From NCBI GenBank assembly GCA_035645115.1, contig DASQNF010000118.1, positions 1 through 6,080 on the forward strand: a stretch of 6,080 bases of DNA. Reading direction: 5' to 3'. Positions 5,393 to 6,080 of the stretch are shown one piece after another. The notes below the pieces were generated by a model. That model did not search any database and was not told where the DNA came from. It saw only the letters and a program-made list of their open reading frames with translations. The stretch comes from JACVRW01 sp035645115. GTDB taxonomy: Bacteria; Actinomycetota; Thermoleophilia; Solirubrobacterales; Thermoleophilaceae. Made by a program: the position numbers and the translations under genes. Every line of letters starts with the position of its first letter. Position 1 is the first letter of the stretch.

Positions 5393-6080
5393 TCAGCGCG
5401 GCGCCAGGTCCGCCCGGTGGGCGGCGGCCATCTCGGTGAGGGTCGCCATCGCGGTGTGCTTGGGTCGCCAGCGGAGCTGCTTGCGGACGCGACCGGTCTT
5501 CATCAGCACGGGCTTCTTGACCGAGTGGAGCCATGCCACGGCGGCGGGCATCAGCGGCAGCCGCGTTGCGACTTCCGCCGTGGCCTCCACGAGCGGGCGC
5601 GGCACGGGCACCGAGTACCAGCCGAGCGCGTCCGCGAGGTCGGATATCGTGAGCGTGCCGCTCGCGGCGAGGTTGTACGGGCCGGGCTCGCCCAGGCCGC
5701 GAACCCCGGCCACGAAGGCGCGCGCCACATCGTCCTCGTGCACGAGCTGGAAGGGCGTGCCGGGGTCGGGGATCACCGGCTTGAGCACGGGCAGCGAGCC
5801 GAGCAGGCGCGCAACGCGGTCGGGCATTGCCTCGCTCAGGCGGAAGTAGGGGATCTCCTCAAGCATCGTGCGCGCGTGGGGGCCCGCGACGATGCAGGGC
5901 CGGAAGGCGTAGGCCACCGTGCTGCGCCTGCGCGAGAGAACCTCGGCGAGCACCTGCTCCACCTCCGATTTCTGCTGCGAGTACGGATGCTCGGGAGACC
6001 CGCGCAGCGGGATCTCCTCGGTGAGCCAGTCGGGGTTGTCGTCGTGGAAGCCGTAGGCCGCGACGCTCGACGCGTAGCAG
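5393..6080 (-). CDS. NAD-dependent epimerase/dehydratase family protein, extended SDR (5' partial)
   Basis: The minus-strand frame is open to the right edge. 228 C-terminal residues are visible, and the N-terminal Rossmann GxxGxxG half is outside the window (extended SDRs usually have 300-350 residues). Near the visible start are YASSVAAYG, holding the catalytic Ser, and YSQQK (residues 33-37), the Tyr/Lys pair. They are followed by FRPCIVAGPHA, the substrate-domain block FQLVHEDDVARAF, and PYNLAASGTLTISDLADALG. The tail ends in a basic LRWRPKHT block, which corresponds to the usual 'LGWxPR' end of these proteins. From family knowledge, members act on nucleotide sugars or as NAD(P)-dependent reductases of other carbonyls. 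The HEDD segment and overall pattern fit the broad actinobacterial 'NAD-dependent epimerase' group whose substrates are mostly unknown. There is no signal peptide in the visible part. It converges on the SCP2 gene and is probably an independent transcript. Confidence 0.9.
   Translation of the reverse strand, partial: CYASSVAAYGFHDDNPDWLTEEIPLRGSPEHPYSQQKSEVEQVLAEVLSRRRSTVAYAFRPCIVAGPHARTMLEEIPYFRLSEAMPDRVARLLGSLPVLKPVIPDPGTPFQLVHEDDVARAFVAGVRGLGEPGPYNLAASGTLTISDLADALGWYSVPVPRPLVEATAEVATRLPLMPAAVAWLHSVKKPVLMKTGRVRKQLRWRPKHTAMATLTEMAAAHRADLAPR

Noticed and set aside
1..6080. Mobile elements, defence systems, CRISPR arrays, tRNA or rRNA genes, riboswitches.
   Set aside because: No transposase, integrase, nuclease, reverse transcriptase or toxin-antitoxin-like protein, no regularly spaced repeats, and no tRNA or rRNA-like segment was seen. 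Nearly all DNA is accounted for by metabolic genes.
1..6080. Frequent CTCGAG / GCTCGAG words across the window as a possible repeat or site family.
   Set aside because: They occur at no fixed spacing and mostly arise from preferred codons such as CTC-GAG (Leu-Glu) on either strand.

Overview
This is a very GC-rich window (about 70% by eye) that is almost entirely coding. It carries seven genes, two of them cut by the window edges. Base composition, the strong bias for G/C at third codon positions, the TTG start and the protein families together suggest a high-GC actinobacterium. A soil lineage such as the Thermoleophilia/Solirubrobacterales is plausible, but that placement is inference, because the window holds no rRNA or marker gene.

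Layout. (1) Bases 2-745 (+) hold the C-terminal two thirds of an FAD-dependent amine/amino-acid oxidoreductase of the DAO family. (2) Bases 4001 to 732 (-) hold a compact three-gene unit: a zinc-dependent alcohol dehydrogenase, then a short MhpD-type 2-keto-4-pentenoate hydratase homologue, then an NAD(P)-dependent aldehyde dehydrogenase. The first two genes overlap by 4 bases (ATGA), and the third starts after a 10-base gap. (3) Bases 4000-5305 (+) hold a second, divergent unit: a classical short-chain dehydrogenase followed by a small SCP2 sterol-carrier domain protein with a clear Shine-Dalgarno and a TTG start. (4) Bases 5393-6080 (-) hold the C-terminal part of an extended-SDR, NAD-dependent epimerase-like protein that runs off the right edge.

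How the genes may work together. Alcohol dehydrogenase, hydratase and aldehyde dehydrogenase in one translationally coupled operon look like a catabolic module that oxidises an alcohol to an aldehyde to an acid, with a hydration or related step on a 2-oxo acid. The divergent SDR/SCP2 pair adds another alcohol/ketone redox enzyme and a lipid-binding carrier, so the substrate could be hydrophobic. The substrate cannot be read from the sequence. No transposase, integrase, CRISPR array, tRNA, rRNA or phage gene was seen. The region looks like chromosomal accessory metabolism rather than a mobile or defence system.

The most notable structural points are the ADH and SDR starts, which share a single CATG; the hydratase, which lacks about 11 residues between its predicted metal ligands; and the tail-to-tail 14-base overlap of the DAO and ALDH genes.
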